A stretch of DNA of 64,000 nt from NCBI RefSeq assembly GCF_015223435.1, contig NZ_VHKO01000002.1, positions 1 through 64,000 of the forward strand, given 5' to 3'. The DNA is from Vibrio hibernica. Its GTDB lineage: Bacteria > Pseudomonadota > Gammaproteobacteria > Enterobacterales > Vibrionaceae. Positions 9,981-24,466 of this stretch are shown piece by piece; positions within the stretch are counted from its first letter, which is position 1, and each line of letters begins with the position of its first letter. Below the pieces are notes generated by a model, which worked only from the letters and a program-made list of their open reading frames with translations, was not told the origin of the DNA and ran no database searches. The position numbers were made by a program, and so were the translations under genes.

Positions 9981-10020
9981 AAAAACGCCGGCTTAAATTT
10001 TGTATTTAGCCGGCGTTTTT
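9981..10020. terminator. Bidirectional terminator between hisM and xthA
   Basis: The stem AAAAACGCCGGCT / AGCCGGCGTTTTT (9981-9993, 10008-10020) carries A and T tracts on both sides, so it can stop the plus-strand transporter transcript and the converging minus-strand xthA transcript. Confidence 0.85.
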
Positions 10021-10042
10021 TTAGGTGTTTAGCTTGGCAGAC

Positions 10043-10849
10043 TTATTTAAACTCAGACCAGATTGGTGCGTGATCGGATGGTTTTTCAATGCCGCGCAAC
10101 TCATAATCAATCCTAGCATCAATACATTTCGCAGCAAGGCTTGGCGTGGCTAAAATCACATCAATACGTAGGCCGCGATTATCATCAAAACCACGTGAGC
10201 GATAGTCAAACCATGAGAATTGGTCATCCACTTGTGGGTGAAGATTGCGGAAGGTATCTTCAAAGCCCCAATCTAATAATGTTTTAAGCCATTCTCTTTC
10301 TTCTGGCTGGAATGAACACTTACCAGATTTTAACCAACGCTTTGCATTAGGCTCACCGATACCAATGTCTAAATCAATCGGACTAATGTTTATATCACCC
10401 ATTATGATCACTTGTTCATCATTGGTATGAGTAAGGTTGAGGTGGGTCATCAAATCTTTATAAAACTGGCGTTTATAAGGGTATTTAGTTTCATGATGAA
10501 TACTGTCACCCTGTGGAAAATAGCCATTCATTACGGTGGTTTTTTGTCCTGACTCATCTTTCAATGTCACCATGATCATACGGCGTTGGTGCTCGTCTGT
10601 ATCAGTCGCAAACCCACGTTGTACCGAAATAGGCTTTTGCTTACATAACATAGCCACGCCGTAATGTGCTTTTTGGCCATGGAAATAAACGTGATAACCC
10701 ATTGCTTCAACGGCTTCTAAAGGGAAGGCTTCATCATGCACTTTGATTTCTTGCAGGCCAATCACGTCTGGTTGATGCTTATCAATAATAGCTTGTAATT
10801 GGTGAAGGCGGGCACGCAGGCCATTTATATTAAATGAGATTGCTTTCAT
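10043..10849 (-). CDS. xthA: Exodeoxyribonuclease III
   Basis: AP endonuclease and 3'-5' exonuclease of base-excision repair. The 268 aa equal E. coli ExoIII. The catalytic set is visible: Asn7 in FNINGLRAR, Glu34 in LQEIK, the Asp/Asn pair in IMGDINISP and the C-terminal SDHAPI. It is a monocistronic minus-strand gene between the roxA terminator and a convergent terminator. Identification is secure. Confidence 0.97.
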   Translation of the reverse strand: MKAISFNINGLRARLHQLQAIIDKHQPDVIGLQEIKVHDEAFPLEAVEAMGYHVYFHGQKAHYGVAMLCKQKPISVQRGFATDTDEHQRRMIMVTLKDESGQKTTVMNGYFPQGDSIHHETKYPYKRQFYKDLMTHLNLTHTNDEQVIIMGDINISPIDLDIGIGEPNAKRWLKSGKCSFQPEEREWLKTLLDWGFEDTFRNLHPQVDDQFSWFDYRSRGFDDNRGLRIDVILATPSLAAKCIDARIDYELRGIEKPSDHAPIWSEFK

Positions 10850-10908
10850 TGGGATTCTACTTTCCTTTTAGAGTTTGGAACATCTTAAAGCGAAGCGGGG
10901 AAAAGTAA

Positions 10909-10944
10909 AAGTGGGCAAACCGATATTGTCCGGTTTGCCCACTT
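10909..10944 (-). terminator. Terminator downstream of roxA
   Basis: A 14-bp perfect stem AAGTGGGCAAACCG / CGGTTTGCCCACTT (10909-10922, 10931-10944) with an 8-nt loop continues on the minus strand into TTTTACTTTT. It lies 29 nt after the roxA stop and precedes xthA. Confidence 0.85.
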
Positions 10945-10973
10945 AATTGAATGGTTAATCAGCAGAAATTGGC

Positions 10974-12134
10974 TTATTCAGTAAACCAGTAACCAAGATT
11001 GAGTAACTTGATCAGTAGCTGTATTGCTTCTGGAAATGCGGTGATCTGATTAAGAATATCTGCATTTATTTCATCTTGTTCTGTTAAACAAGGTACAAAA
11101 CTGAGTAAGCTTTCATCTAAGGTAAAAACTTCACCATTGATAAATAGAGTCAGTGGTAGGTTTTCATGATAAAGCACTCGCAGACCTTGAACTTTAAATA
11201 AGCTATCACCTGATTCAATGTGGAGCATTAAATCATCCGCCGTCCAGTCTTCTTCTGGTTGAAGCATATTTAATTGATGGCGAGATTGGCTTAGCATACA
11301 ACCTAAAAAGGACTCTAATAACTCCGGTTGCTGCGTTGCTTTTTGTAGCATGTCTACCATTATTTCAGCATCTTTCGTCTGGATCATACCATGGCGTTCT
11401 TGTGCTTTTTGATCGGGATTATGCAAATGTGTATCACCAATATCACAGGCTAAAACGTAATCAGCGAAATTGCTGAGTAGCTCTTGTTCCTTGGGTGAGC
11501 GATAACCGACCGAGTAGCTCAGTGAGGCTTCTAAAGCATATCCATCATGGGGAAAGCCCGGTGGAATATATAGGATATCGCCGGGTTCCAGCACATCATC
11601 AATAATGGCATCAAAAGAATCTATCTGGCGCAGTGCTGAATTGCGACAAACCTCTTCATATTGTCCTTCATCTTTTGCACCTACACGCCAATGACGCTTA
11701 CCTAAACCTTGGCAGATAAAGACATCGTATTGATCGATGTGAGGGCCAACGCCACCATTGGGCATAGCAAAGCTCACCATTAAATCATCAAATAACCAGC
11801 CGGGCATGGTTTTGAAAGGGGCCAGCATTTCATTGACTTGTGGATGCCAATGGTTTGCCGCTTGTACTATCAAGGACCAATTACTTTCTCCCAGCTCAGC
11901 AAATTTATCCTCAGAAAATGGGCCATGCTCTGCTTGCCAATCATCATTCAAATTAGAGATAAAGCGTGAGTCAATTTCTTCTTCCATTGCAAGACCGGCT
12001 AATTCATCTGGGCTGATTGGATCAACAAACCCTTCTTCTTGAGTGTTAAAGAAGAGACCACCTTTAATGATAATCGGTTTTTTCTGCCAATATTCAGCTA
12101 GAAATTCAGAGAAAGAAAATGATAATTGATACAT
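10974..12134 (-). CDS. roxA: Ribosomal protein uL16 3-hydroxylase (JmjC-fold oxygenase)
   Basis: A 2-oxoglutarate/Fe(II) oxygenase of the YcfD/RoxA family that hydroxylates an arginine of ribosomal protein L16. The 386 aa compare with 373 in E. coli. The iron triad is His132 and Asp134 (GPHIDQYDVF) and His196 (PPGFPHDGY). The C-terminal region carries the dimerisation and winged-helix part of the family. It is a single gene with its own downstream terminator. The assignment rests on the complete HxD...H triad and the length. Confidence 0.93.
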   Translation of the reverse strand: MYQLSFSFSEFLAEYWQKKPIIIKGGLFFNTQEEGFVDPISPDELAGLAMEEEIDSRFISNLNDDWQAEHGPFSEDKFAELGESNWSLIVQAANHWHPQVNEMLAPFKTMPGWLFDDLMVSFAMPNGGVGPHIDQYDVFICQGLGKRHWRVGAKDEGQYEEVCRNSALRQIDSFDAIIDDVLEPGDILYIPPGFPHDGYALEASLSYSVGYRSPKEQELLSNFADYVLACDIGDTHLHNPDQKAQERHGMIQTKDAEIMVDMLQKATQQPELLESFLGCMLSQSRHQLNMLQPEEDWTADDLMLHIESGDSLFKVQGLRVLYHENLPLTLFINGEVFTLDESLLSFVPCLTEQDEINADILNQITAFPEAIQLLIKLLNLGYWFTE

Positions 12135-12230
12135 GGATTAGCCTTAGGGGAAGCAAACAGGGCGCGATTGTATCAGAAAATTAATAAAAAAGGAGAGGGC
12201 TTATGCGGAGTCGAAGTGAACAATAAAAAG

Positions 12231-12259
12231 CAAAAAGGGCTAGCCGAAGCTAACCCTTT
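12231..12259 (-). terminator. Terminator downstream of purB
   Basis: On the minus strand an 11-bp stem (12234-12244 with 12249-12259, one G-U pair) is closed by a UUCG tetraloop and followed by TTTTTGCTTTTT. It lies 24 nt after the purB stop: a textbook intrinsic terminator. Confidence 0.88.
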
Positions 12260-12282
12260 GCGGTTTTCTATTGAGAGTGTGA

Positions 12283-13741
<1,459 letters not shown>

Positions 13742-13748
<7 letters not shown>

Positions 13749-14359
13749 CTTGCTAATAAAATTTTAGCTTGCTCGACCATTTTCTTTCGACCTAACAATA
13801 AATGACGACGTTTACCACCGACCTGGCGCCATAACACGGCGCAGCGCATGCCAGCTAATAAAAGGGCTCGAACTTTATGTTGATTGGTGGTTTGTTGTAA
13901 TATGGCTGGCGTTCCTGCGATTTGAATTCGAGGTCCAACAGGGCTGATGACATCTAAATAGACACTGGCAAGATTACTGATCATTTGATGATCGAATAAA
14001 TCATAATGTTCAGTTTGGCGTGAAACTGTTTCTAAACGATCGCCAAGTTGTGCCATGGCATCAGAACGGGCATTTAATTTCCGTTCAAGCGACATAACAC
14101 TAATGATATAACGGGTCGCTTCAGTGCCATTAGGACTACTATCAATACCTTTAATTAAAGTCTCTAAACCAAGTTTTAAATTGGACTCATCGCCGAACAC
14201 ATCTAAAGTGCTGCTTGGATTCATATTGACAATCGTTTTTAGCGTGGCTTCAAATGCGTCGTTATCACAATGTCCGTTTTTAGCTATCTGTTGAACAAGC
14301 GCAACGGCTTGGCAAATTCCAGCGAAAGCGATGGTACGGTCATAAAGGGTTTGAGCCAC
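13742..14359 (-). CDS. hflD: High-frequency lysogenization protein HflD homologue
   Basis: The 205-aa helical protein matches HflD (213 aa in E. coli), a membrane-peripheral protein first known for interaction with phage lambda CII. Its normal cell role is uncertain. Typical stretches are [18 protein letters not shown] and [12 protein letters not shown]. It lies between mnmA and purB in the conserved order mnmA-hflD-purB on one strand, with short gaps (81 and 88 nt), suggesting an operon. No membrane segment is obvious. Confidence 0.9.
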
Positions 14360-14440
14360 GGGTGATCTCCAGAACGATGAATAACAAATTAATTACGATG
14401 ATATAAATAGGGCCTCCGTAATGGAAGCCCAATGAATGAC

Positions 14441-15565
14441 TTAAATTCGAGCCTCGATGATACCACCACCAAGGCACACTTCGCCAGAGTAGAACACCGC
14501 CGATTGACCGGGTGTTACGGCAACTTGTGGTTCATCGAAAATGACACGTATGTTGGTGTCATTAATCGGTTCAATAGTACAAGCAATATCTTGCTGGCGA
14601 TAACGCGTTTTTACTGTGCAACGTAAGGACTCGGTGATTACTTTACGATCGACCCAATCTAGTTGAGAGGCAAGTAATCCGGTTGATTTTAATAATGGAT
14701 GCTCACCACCTTGAACTGCAATTAATACATTACGTTTCAAATCTTTTTCAGCAACATACCAAGGATCTTCGTTACCACCGCCGCCTTTTTGACCGCCAAT
14801 GTGTAAGCCTTTACGTTGACCAAGCGTGTGATACATCAAACCTTGATGCTCACCAATAACTAAACCTTCTGGCGTTTCAATTTTACCCGGTTGGGCTGGT
14901 AAGTAACGGGATAAGAATTCAGTAAATTTACGCTCGCCAATAAAACAAATACCTGTGGAATCTTTTTTCTTGGCCGTGATCAGGTCTTGTTCTTCTGCAA
15001 TTCGGCGTACTTCTGGCTTCTCTAGTTCACCAACTGGAAACAAACTGCGTGCAACTTGTTCATGGCTGAGTGTATATAAGAAGTAACTTTGATCTTTATT
15101 GCTATCTATACCGCGTAACATTTTAGGTTTTATACCTGCCGCTTGTTCTTCTGCTGTTGGAAAAGTGCGGCGAACGTAATGACCCATCGCGATAAAGTCA
15201 GCTTCAAGCACTTCATCGGCAAACTCTAGGAAAGCTTTGAATTTGATTTCTTTATTACACAGAATATCAGGATTTGGGGTACGGCCTGCTTTGTATTCGG
15301 CTAAGAAATATTCGAATACGTTATCCCAATATTCAGCGGCAAAATTGATGGTATGCAAATGGATACCAAGTTTGTCACACACAGCCTGTGCATCGGCAAG
15401 ATCTTCTGCCGCGGTACAATATTCTTCGTTATCATCTTCTTCCCAGTTTTTCATGAAAAGGCCTTCAACCTGATAGCCTTGCTGTTGAAGAAGGTAAGCT
15501 GAAACGGAGGAATCAACACCGCCGGACATTCCGACAATGACTTTCTTTTGGCTGTTATCTGACAT
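14441..15565 (-). CDS. mnmA: tRNA-specific 2-thiouridylase
   Basis: Adds sulfur to U34 of glutamate, glutamine and lysine tRNAs, using persulfide relayed by the Tus system. The 374-aa protein has the PP-loop GMSGGVDSS (12-20), the catalytic cysteine in [11 protein letters not shown] and the second cysteine in [12 protein letters not shown]. It heads the minus-strand series mnmA-hflD-purB. A weak dyad (about 14409-14430) follows the stop without a strong U tract. Confidence 0.97.
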   Translation of the reverse strand: MSDNSQKKVIVGMSGGVDSSVSAYLLQQQGYQVEGLFMKNWEEDDNEEYCTAAEDLADAQAVCDKLGIHLHTINFAAEYWDNVFEYFLAEYKAGRTPNPDILCNKEIKFKAFLEFADEVLEADFIAMGHYVRRTFPTAEEQAAGIKPKMLRGIDSNKDQSYFLYTLSHEQVARSLFPVGELEKPEVRRIAEEQDLITAKKKDSTGICFIGERKFTEFLSRYLPAQPGKIETPEGLVIGEHQGLMYHTLGQRKGLHIGGQKGGGGNEDPWYVAEKDLKRNVLIAVQGGEHPLLKSTGLLASQLDWVDRKVITESLRCTVKTRYRQQDIACTIEPINDTNIRVIFDEPQVAVTPGQSAVFYSGEVCLGGGIIEARI

Positions 15566-15638
15566 CTATGAATACCACTTAATTTAACTGGGCGAGATTC
15601 TAGCAGAAACTTATCGGTGGTTACACCTTTCTTACTAG

Positions 15639-16313
15639 TTATAAAACTTGGTATTTACCGGGCTTTAAATCCCCTAAATTCCATTCTCCAATCGAATAAC
15701 GAATTAATCTAAGTGTTGGAAAACCAATGTTGGCGGTCATTCTACGGACTTGGCGGTTTCTACCTTCAATAATACTGATTGCAATCCAAGTGGTTGGAAT
15801 GGCGGCGCGAAAACGAACTGGTGGGTTTCTTTCTTCAATATCCGGGGCTGGTATTAACTCAACTTTGGCAGGTAAGGTCATTCCATCTTTGAGTTCAACG
15901 CCTTGACGAAGTTTATCTAAGTCAGGCTCACTTGGTGTACCTTCTACTTGCACCCAGTATGTTTTTGGTGATTTAGATTGTGGTTGCGTGATTTTGGCTT
16001 GTAATACGCCATCATTGGTCAGCACCATTAAACCCTCACTATCACGATCTAACCTACCAGCAGCGTAAACTTCCTTTATATCAATAAAATCAGCTAATGT
16101 TTTACGTCCTTCACCATCCGTAAATTGGCTGAGTGTGTCGTAAGGTTTATTAAAAAGCAGCACAACACGTTCTGAATCTGAGATTTTTTTTGGTTTAATT
16201 TCTTGACGTCTGTAGCTCTGATTTTTATGTATAGAACCCTTTTTAAACTTAGATTGTGTTTTAAACGAACTTGAGGTTTTGGCTTTATTTGATGTGCGAG
16301 AAGGGGCTGTCAT
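15639..16313 (-). CDS. rluE: 23S rRNA pseudouridine synthase E
   Basis: An RsuA-family pseudouridine synthase, expected to modify U2457 of 23S rRNA as in E. coli. The catalytic Asp lies in [18 protein letters not shown], and GRNRQVRRM near residue 190 is the second family motif. The 224 aa compare with 217. A basic, low-complexity N-terminal tail of about 45 residues (Lys/Ser/Thr-rich) precedes the domain. There is no S4 domain, consistent with RluE rather than RluB or RsuA. It is transcribed divergently from icd, as in other vibrios. Confidence 0.92.
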   Translation of the reverse strand: MTAPSRTSNKAKTSSSFKTQSKFKKGSIHKNQSYRRQEIKPKKISDSERVVLLFNKPYDTLSQFTDGEGRKTLADFIDIKEVYAAGRLDRDSEGLMVLTNDGVLQAKITQPQSKSPKTYWVQVEGTPSEPDLDKLRQGVELKDGMTLPAKVELIPAPDIEERNPPVRFRAAIPTTWIAISIIEGRNRQVRRMTANIGFPTLRLIRYSIGEWNLGDLKPGKYQVL

Positions 16314-16547
16314 GTTAACTACCTTGCAAAAATGTAAACAAACTGGATGAGTAAGTTTTAAAAATCTCAGATTTGATCTAATATGGAGCGCACTGAAAAT
16401 GAAGATTGTACAGATAATAGAAGCAGAAACGAATTTTGTTTAATTTAATGCGTTTTATTATTGATAAAAACCGGAGAGAGGATTAAATCCATCTCTTCTA
16501 CAGTCACGCAGCCAACTCCCAAAATTTCGGCTGTTCAAACTCTATAG

Positions 16548-18800
<2,253 letters not shown>

Positions 18801-18828
18801 TGTAAGAAAATATTATTGACCAAGTATC

Positions 18829-18857
18829 AAAGCGACTTATAATGAGTCGCTTTTTTT
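18829..18857 (+). terminator. Terminator downstream of icd
   Basis: The stem AAAGCGACT / AGTCGCTTT (18829-18837, 18845-18853) with a 7-nt loop and a run of T begins 29 nt after the icd stop. Confidence 0.88.
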
Positions 18858-18882
18858 ATAAGTTGAAATATATATTTAACTA

Positions 18883-19101
18883 ATGTGTGAGGATTTCCCA
18901 TTAGTTGCTAGAATTGTGACCGTTGCCGATGTATTTGAAGCCTTAACAACCAGTAGTCGTACTTACAGATATGCTTATAGTTTTAATAAAGTAAAACAGT
19001 ATATTATTGATGAACGCGGTAAGTCGTTTGATTCTATGATAGTTGATGCTTTTTTAGCTCTGACACCAGAATGGAAACAACAATTGAAAGTTCTTAGTTG
19101 A
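18883..19101 (+). pseudogene. Remnant of an HD-GYP domain gene (C-terminal fragment)
   Basis: The 72 codons read like the last part of an HD-GYP cyclic-di-GMP phosphodiesterase domain: FPLVARIVTVADVFEALT corresponds to the conserved IPLxARIVxVADVFDALT block, then a Tyr/Lys helix and GKSFDSMIVDAFLAL, equivalent to GxHFDPxLVxxFL. The catalytic HD dyad, the GYP motif and all upstream domains are missing, and an in-frame stop lies two codons before the ATG. It sits directly behind the icd terminator with no ribosome site. I read it as the decayed tail of a deleted gene, not a functional enzyme; expression as a mini-protein cannot be excluded. Confidence 0.65.
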
Positions 19102-19113
19102 ATGTTAAAGAAA

Positions 19114-19137
19114 CAAAAAAGCGACTTAAGTGCCGCT
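19114..19137 (-). terminator. Terminator downstream of cspD
   Basis: On the minus strand AGCGGC pairs with GUCGCU (19132-19137, 19120-19125; one G-U) around a 6-nt loop, followed by six or more U. It lies about 40 nt after the cspD stop. Confidence 0.7.
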
Positions 19138-19174
19138 CTTGAAGGTGATCAATGTTTGATAGGATCTTTTAAAA

Positions 19175-19393
19175 TTATTTACTTTGATCATCAACAAGCA
19201 TAACTAAGCTTGCATGAGAACCTTTAGGACCCTTTTCAACTTCATAGGATACTTGTTGTCCTGCTTTTAATGTGCGGTAGCCATCCATCTTAATGGTTGA
19301 ATAGTGGGCAAAGATATCGCCTTCTTCTCCTTCCGGGCAGATAAATCCAAATCCTTTGGCATTGTTAAACCATTTAACTGTTCCTGTAGCCAT
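19175..19393 (-). CDS. cspD: Cold-shock-domain protein CspD
   Basis: A 72-aa single cold-shock domain that binds single-stranded nucleic acid. RNP1 (KGFGFI) and RNP2 (DIFAHYS) are intact. The location back-to-back with clpS-clpA is the classic CspD context, and the length matches E. coli CspD (74 aa), which inhibits replication in stationary phase. The start has AGGGA about 9 nt upstream. The name relies partly on synteny, since CSD paralogues look alike. Confidence 0.9.
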   Translation of the reverse strand: MATGTVKWFNNAKGFGFICPEGEEGDIFAHYSTIKMDGYRTLKAGQQVSYEVEKGPKGSHASLVMLVDDQSK

Positions 19394-19748
19394 GCTGTAC
19401 GTCCCTCATGCTTTTTACGATGATAACGGTTAATTTTTTAACCCCTCAGAACACAATCTAGCCAATCACAGGCAACAGTCAATAGTTTTGAGTGATAATT
19501 GCTCTCCTAATAACAAAATACGAGATACATATTTAACTTTTCATTAACTGTTGATCTTGTGGTTATTATCAGTACAGATAGATAAATAAATGTTTAGGTG
19601 ATTTTTTAAACAAAGTGGCGGTAATGTTTTGTGAATAGCAATCTTTTATTTGCAGGGATACAATTGGTGCATTAGTCTCTAAATTAGAAGACGATTTGAT
19701 TCGCTTATGAGTAAGCTGTCGAAATGGTAAATAAAGTAGAATTTTATA
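19394..19748. other. Divergent promoter region of cspD and clpSA
   Basis: The 355 non-coding bases between the two divergent starts must contain both promoters. A small dyad GGTTAA-TTTT-TTAACC (19428-19443) lies about 35 nt before the cspD start and would fold in its leader. I could not fix -35/-10 elements with confidence, and found no other gene or repeat. Confidence 0.5.
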
Positions 19749-20069
19749 ATGAGTAATAAATATCAATGGTCTTCACCAGATTTTGACCTTCTGGAAAGTG
19801 AAAAAACGAAGGTAAAACCACCGGCGATGTATCACGTAATTTTAAATAACGATGATTATACTCCGATGGATTTTGTGATTGAAATTTTGAATCGATTTTT
19901 CTCCATGGATTTGGAGGGTGCGACACAAGTGATGTTGAAAGTACATTTTGATGGTAAGGCAATTTGTGGCACTTTTACTGCGGAAGTTGCAGAAACGAAA
20001 GTTATGCAAGTTTCTATGCATGCTAGACAAAATGAACATCCTTTGCTGTGTACTATGGAACAGGTGTAA
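19749..20069 (+). CDS. clpS: ATP-dependent Clp protease adaptor ClpS
   Basis: The 106-aa adaptor delivers N-degron substrates (N-terminal Leu, Phe, Tyr, Trp) to ClpAP. The binding-pocket stretch [21 protein letters not shown] is intact, as is the C-terminal [12 protein letters not shown] strand. It precedes clpA by 76 nt on the same strand. Functionally it links to bpt and aat further along this window, which attach Leu/Phe to protein N termini and so create ClpS substrates. Confidence 0.97.
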   Translation: MSNKYQWSSPDFDLLESEKTKVKPPAMYHVILNNDDYTPMDFVIEILNRFFSMDLEGATQVMLKVHFDGKAICGTFTAEVAETKVMQVSMHARQNEHPLLCTMEQV

Positions 20070-20145
20070 ACAACCTGGCTAAGACTTTACTTGATAGCTC
20101 TTTTATAGAGTCTAAATAGACTAAGTTGTTTTTGGGGAGGTAGCT

Positions 20146-22413
20146 ATGCTAAATAAAGAATTAGAAACAAGCTTGAACACTGCATTTGTAAGAGCAAGAC
20201 AAAAGCGCCATGAGTTTATGACAGTAGAGCACCTTTTACTGGCTTTACTCGATAACCCATCAGCCAATGAAGCTTTATCTGCATGCCAAGCCGATATTGA
20301 AATATTACGTCAAGAACTTGATGCCTTTATCGATCAAACTACGCCTTTAATTATTGAAGCTGATGAAGAACGTGAAACTCAACCAACACTCAGCTTTCAA
20401 CGTGTGTTGCAACGCGCCGTTTTCCATGTTCAATCATCTGGCCGCAGTGAAGTGGCAGGAGCCAATGTTCTTGTTGCTATTTTTAGTGAGCAAGAATCGC
20501 ATGCGGCTTATTTACTGAAAAAAAATGATATTAGTCGTTTGGATATTGTTAATTTTATTTCCCACGGAATAAGAAAAATTAATGATGATACGAGTTTAAA
20601 TTCGAGCGGTGCTTTTAATGAAGAACAAGCACCTGAGAGCAACTCGGATGAGCGCCTTGATAATTTTGCAACTAACTTAAATGAAGTGGCTAAAAAAGGT
20701 CAAATAGATCCTCTTATTGGCCGTGATGCTGAGCTTGAAAGAACCATTCAGGTTTTATGCCGTCGTCGTAAAAATAATCCATTACTTGTTGGTGAGGCTG
20801 GAGTCGGTAAAACGGCGATTGCGGAGGGGCTAGCCTGGCGGATAGTGGAGGGCCAAGTGCCGGACATTATTAAAGACAGTGTCATCTATTCATTGGATAT
20901 AGGCTCATTACTTGCTGGCACGAAATATCGTGGTGATTTTGAAAAACGTTTTAAAACTATTTTAAAGCAGCTTGAAAAAGAAAAAGGCAGCATTTTGTTT
21001 ATTGATGAAATTCATACCATTATTGGTGCAGGAGCGGCATCAGGTGGTCAAGTTGATGCGGCAAATCTCATTAAACCATTATTGAGTAATGGCAAGTTGC
21101 GTTGCATTGGTTCAACAACCTATCAAGAATTCAATACGATTTTTGAAAAAGAAAGGGCACTTGCTCGTCGTTTCCAAAAAATTGATATTTTAGAACCTTC
21201 TATTGATGACACGACTAAAATTCTTATTGGTTTGAAATCTAAATACGAAGAGCATCATGAGGTTCGTTTTACTAATAAAGCTTTACGAGCAGCCGTTGAA
21301 CTTTCGGCTAAATATATAAATGAACGTCACTTGCCAGATAAAGCTATCGATGTAATGGATGAAGCGGGGGCTCGTTGTCGTTTGGCTCCTGCTAATAAGC
21401 GTAAAAAAACAGTGAATGTTGCAGATATTGAATCGATTGTTGCCAAAATGGCTCGGATACCAGAAAAATCGGTATCGTCTTCAGATAAAGAAGTGCTATC
21501 AAAACTAGACCAACGTTTGAAAATGTTAGTATTTGGACAAGATCCAGCGATTGATGTTCTATGTGAAGCGATAAAACTTACTCGAGCAGGGTTAGGCCAT
21601 GAGCATAAGCCTGTTGGTTCGTTTTTATTTGCAGGTCCTACAGGGGTTGGTAAAACTGAAGTAACGGTACAGTTAGCTAAATTGATGGGTGTAGAGCTGT
21701 TACGTTTTGATATGTCGGAATATGGCGAGCGCCATTCTGTTAGCCGTTTAATTGGGGCGCCTCCAGGTTATGTTGGTTACGATCAAGGTGGTTTGTTAAC
21801 TGATGCGGTGATTAAACATCCTCATTCGGTTGTGTTACTCGATGAGATAGAAAAAGCTCACAGTGATATTTTTAACCTGTTACTACAGGTAATGGATAAT
21901 GGTACTCTGACGGACAATAATGGCCGTAAAGCCGATTTCCGTAATGTTATCTTTGTGATGACGACTAATGCTGGGGTGAAAGAAACAGAACGTCAGTCGA
22001 TTGGTTTAATTCAGCAAGATAATAGTCATGATGCAATGTCCGAGATTAAGAAAATATTTACACCTGAATTTAGAAACCGTCTAGATAATATTATTTGGTT
22101 TAACAGTTTGAGCGAAGATATGATTCATCAAGTGGTAGATAAATTTATTGTTGAGTTGCAAGCGCAATTGGATGTGCGTGGTGTTTCAATGGAGGTCTCG
22201 GAAGCGGCTCGTCATTGGTTAGCTCATTTGGGTTACGATAAAAATATGGGCGCGCGCCCAATGGAACGTGTAATTCAAGATAAACTTAAAAAACCACTTG
22301 CTAATGAATTACTTTTTGGCTCATTAGTTGATGGAGGGACAGTTAAGATTGGCTTGAAATCGGGTGAACTTGAGTTTATCTATTCAAATCAAGAAGAGGC
22401 TGTACACGGGTAG
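20146..22413 (+). CDS. clpA: ClpA, ATPase subunit of the ClpAP protease
   Basis: An AAA+ unfoldase that feeds substrates to ClpP. The 755-aa order is: Clp N domain (residues 1 to about 145), AAA1 with Walker [13 protein letters not shown]2 with Walker [10 protein letters not shown], and a C-terminal D2-small domain. The ClpP-docking loop keeps the IGL tripeptide (SIGLIQQD). There is no ClpB-type middle coiled coil. GGGAGGT, 6 nt before the ATG, is one of the strongest ribosome sites in the window. An inverted repeat GCGTAACTTG/CAAGTTACGC (22435-22464) and a terminator follow. Confidence 0.98.
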   Translation: MLNKELETSLNTAFVRARQKRHEFMTVEHLLLALLDNPSANEALSACQADIEILRQELDAFIDQTTPLIIEADEERETQPTLSFQRVLQRAVFHVQSSGRSEVAGANVLVAIFSEQESHAAYLLKKNDISRLDIVNFISHGIRKINDDTSLNSSGAFNEEQAPESNSDERLDNFATNLNEVAKKGQIDPLIGRDAELERTIQVLCRRRKNNPLLVGEAGVGKTAIAEGLAWRIVEGQVPDIIKDSVIYSLDIGSLLAGTKYRGDFEKRFKTILKQLEKEKGSILFIDEIHTIIGAGAASGGQVDAANLIKPLLSNGKLRCIGSTTYQEFNTIFEKERALARRFQKIDILEPSIDDTTKILIGLKSKYEEHHEVRFTNKALRAAVELSAKYINERHLPDKAIDVMDEAGARCRLAPANKRKKTVNVADIESIVAKMARIPEKSVSSSDKEVLSKLDQRLKMLVFGQDPAIDVLCEAIKLTRAGLGHEHKPVGSFLFAGPTGVGKTEVTVQLAKLMGVELLRFDMSEYGERHSVSRLIGAPPGYVGYDQGGLLTDAVIKHPHSVVLLDEIEKAHSDIFNLLLQVMDNGTLTDNNGRKADFRNVIFVMTTNAGVKETERQSIGLIQQDNSHDAMSEIKKIFTPEFRNRLDNIIWFNSLSEDMIHQVVDKFIVELQAQLDVRGVSMEVSEAARHWLAHLGYDKNMGARPMERVIQDKLKKPLANELLFGSLVDGGTVKIGLKSGELEFIYSNQEEAVHG

Positions 22414-22484
22414 TTGACTTGGTGGTTATATCACGCGTAACTTGGGCTAAGGTTCAAGTTACGCTAAAAGCAGAGTATAGATAT

Positions 22485-22516
22485 AAAAAACCGAAGCATA
22501 TGGCTTCGGTTTTTTT
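22485..22516. terminator. Bidirectional terminator between clpA and infA
   Basis: CCGAAGCATATGGCTTCGG (22491-22509), with A tracts before and seven T after, serves clpA on the plus strand and infA on the minus strand. Confidence 0.88.
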
Positions 22517-22569
22517 ATTAATTCAATCTGGTAACACATTAAGCTATCAAATTGTCATTGTAATAATGA

Positions 22570-22788
<219 letters not shown>

Positions 22789-22904
22789 TTAATCCTCTTA
22801 CCGAAACTTGGCTTATTTTTAACTGCGAGAAATGCAGTTTAAATAGGGGTAATTACACTCAAGCACATTCAAAATAGTGCCTGAGATCAAAGTTGTTGCG
22901 TATT

Positions 22905-23597
22905 CTACCCTTGCCAACGTTGATTTACTAGCTTTTGATGGTGGTGAAAACGAACTTTGTAATTCATCGCTGGGCAATCATCTACTTGATAGCCTAAATA
23001 GAGCCATTGCTTTTGTTGTTTTTTACATTGTTCTATTTGCAATAAAATACATAGTGTTCCTAACGATAGCGGGTGATCTGGCTGGAAAAATGTATAAAAG
23101 GCACTAAGGCTATCGGAAAGAGTATCAGTTACTGCCACGGCAATTAATTTATCTTCCTGATAGACATGCAGAAATTGTATATCCATCCAGCTAGCACGGG
23201 CAAACTGATCAAAAGTACTTTTATTCGCAGGGAACATGCTTCCTGTGCTGTGTCGTTGAGTAATATATTGTTCGTATAAATTAAACCAAAGTGGATCTAA
23301 TTCAGTTTGAAAAGACCAACGTAATCTTGTTGACTTATTCATGAGGCGTTTTTGGCTTTTCGATAAACGAATGTCATTTACGGCGAGTCGTATTGACTGG
23401 CAAGCATTGCATTCATCACAATAAGGTTTGTAAATCATATTTCCACTACGGCGAAATCCATTGGATAGAAACATCTCATAATGTTCAGGTGTGTGACAAT
23501 CCTCATCCAGAACTACAGCAATTCGTTCTTGTTGGTCGGGTAAATAACTGCATGCATGATTTTCTGTTAAACCCATTCTTATTTTAGTGGTTGTCAT
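22905..23597 (-). CDS. bpt: Aspartate/glutamate leucyltransferase (Bpt/Ate family)
   Basis: Attaches leucine from Leu-tRNA to proteins beginning with Asp or Glu, making them ClpS/ClpAP substrates. The 230-aa product has the cysteine-rich N-terminal cluster YCDECNACQSIRL typical of the ATE family and the C-terminal LYLGYQVDDCPAMNYKVRF. Bpt from Vibrio vulnificus is the founding member of the bacterial leucyl-type enzyme, so leucyl rather than arginyl transfer is expected. It starts 13 nt after aat on the same strand: a two-gene N-end-rule operon near clpSA. Confidence 0.93.
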   Translation of the reverse strand: MTTTKIRMGLTENHACSYLPDQQERIAVVLDEDCHTPEHYEMFLSNGFRRSGNMIYKPYCDECNACQSIRLAVNDIRLSKSQKRLMNKSTRLRWSFQTELDPLWFNLYEQYITQRHSTGSMFPANKSTFDQFARASWMDIQFLHVYQEDKLIAVAVTDTLSDSLSAFYTFFQPDHPLSLGTLCILLQIEQCKKQQKQWLYLGYQVDDCPAMNYKVRFHHHQKLVNQRWQG

Positions 23598-23610
23598 AAT
23601 GGTAAATAGC

Positions 23611-24321
23611 TTATTTATTTAAAGTGATAGTACGCGGAGCAAATGCACCGCTTTTTATTGGTTTAAACTTTAATTGATCTAGTTGCTTAATGAATAGATC
23701 ACGAGACACGATATCTACGCCTAAACTTAGTAAATGATCGTTTTCAAGTTGGCAATCAATAAGCTCTCCTTGTATGGTTCGAAAATATTCACATAAATGC
23801 CAGAAGGCAACTTTAGATGCGTTTGACTCTAAAGAGAACATGGACTCCCCACAAAAAACACGGCCAATGGCTAGCCCATATAAACCACCGACCAATTCAG
23901 TATCACGCCATACCTCGATAGAGTGGCAGTGTCCTAAATCAGCTAAATTTTTATAAGCTTGCTTCATCTCTGATGTGATCCATGCTTCATCGGGAGAGCG
24001 AGTAGATGAACATAATTCAATGATTTCTTTAGTGACGCTATTTAACGTTACTTTATAACCTGATCTTTTAAAGAATTTTTTTAAACTTTTAGATGGAGTA
24101 AATTCAGATGGTTTTAGTATTGCTCGGTGTGAAGGGCTCCACCATAAGATAGGATCATCTTGAGAGTACCAAGGGAATATACCATGTTGATAAGCGTCTA
24201 AGATTCGTTTGGGAGATAAGTCTCCACCGAAAGCTAGTAATCCATCAGGATCATGTAAGGCTGTTTCAACCTCTGGGAATGGCGTGATTGGACTTTCAAT
24301 ATAAGGTAAATGGATGGTCAT
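23611..24321 (-). CDS. aat: Leucyl/phenylalanyl-tRNA--protein transferase
   Basis: Conjugates Leu or Phe to N-terminal Arg/Lys, producing N-degrons for ClpS. Motifs include DPDGLLAFGGDLSPKR, GIFPWYS, ILWWSPSHRAIL and FCGESMFS. I start at MTIHLPYIE (236 aa; E. coli 234) because it lines up with the usual N terminus; an upstream ATG at 24372 would add 17 residues not seen in the family, and neither has a clear ribosome site. It is transcribed divergently from aroA and is followed after 13 nt by bpt. Confidence 0.95.
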   Translation of the reverse strand: MTIHLPYIESPITPFPEVETALHDPDGLLAFGGDLSPKRILDAYQHGIFPWYSQDDPILWWSPSHRAILKPSEFTPSKSLKKFFKRSGYKVTLNSVTKEIIELCSSTRSPDEAWITSEMKQAYKNLADLGHCHSIEVWRDTELVGGLYGLAIGRVFCGESMFSLESNASKVAFWHLCEYFRTIQGELIDCQLENDHLLSLGVDIVSRDLFIKQLDQLKFKPIKSGAFAPRTITLNK

Positions 24322-24466
24322 ATTGTAAACTTCGGTTGGAACATAAGTTGAAGATATTACAGATATTAACATGAGTAAAATACTCTTATGCCAACAGGCT
24401 CTAGCCTTGAATGAATTTTTTAGTTAATCTGCCATTAATTTTTATTTGTAAGGGACGTTGTTACGC

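Noticed and set aside
22877..23107. Plus-strand 76-codon frame with hydrophobic stretch
   Set aside because: Antisense to the 3' end of bpt, without promoter or ribosome site; bpt is firmly identified.
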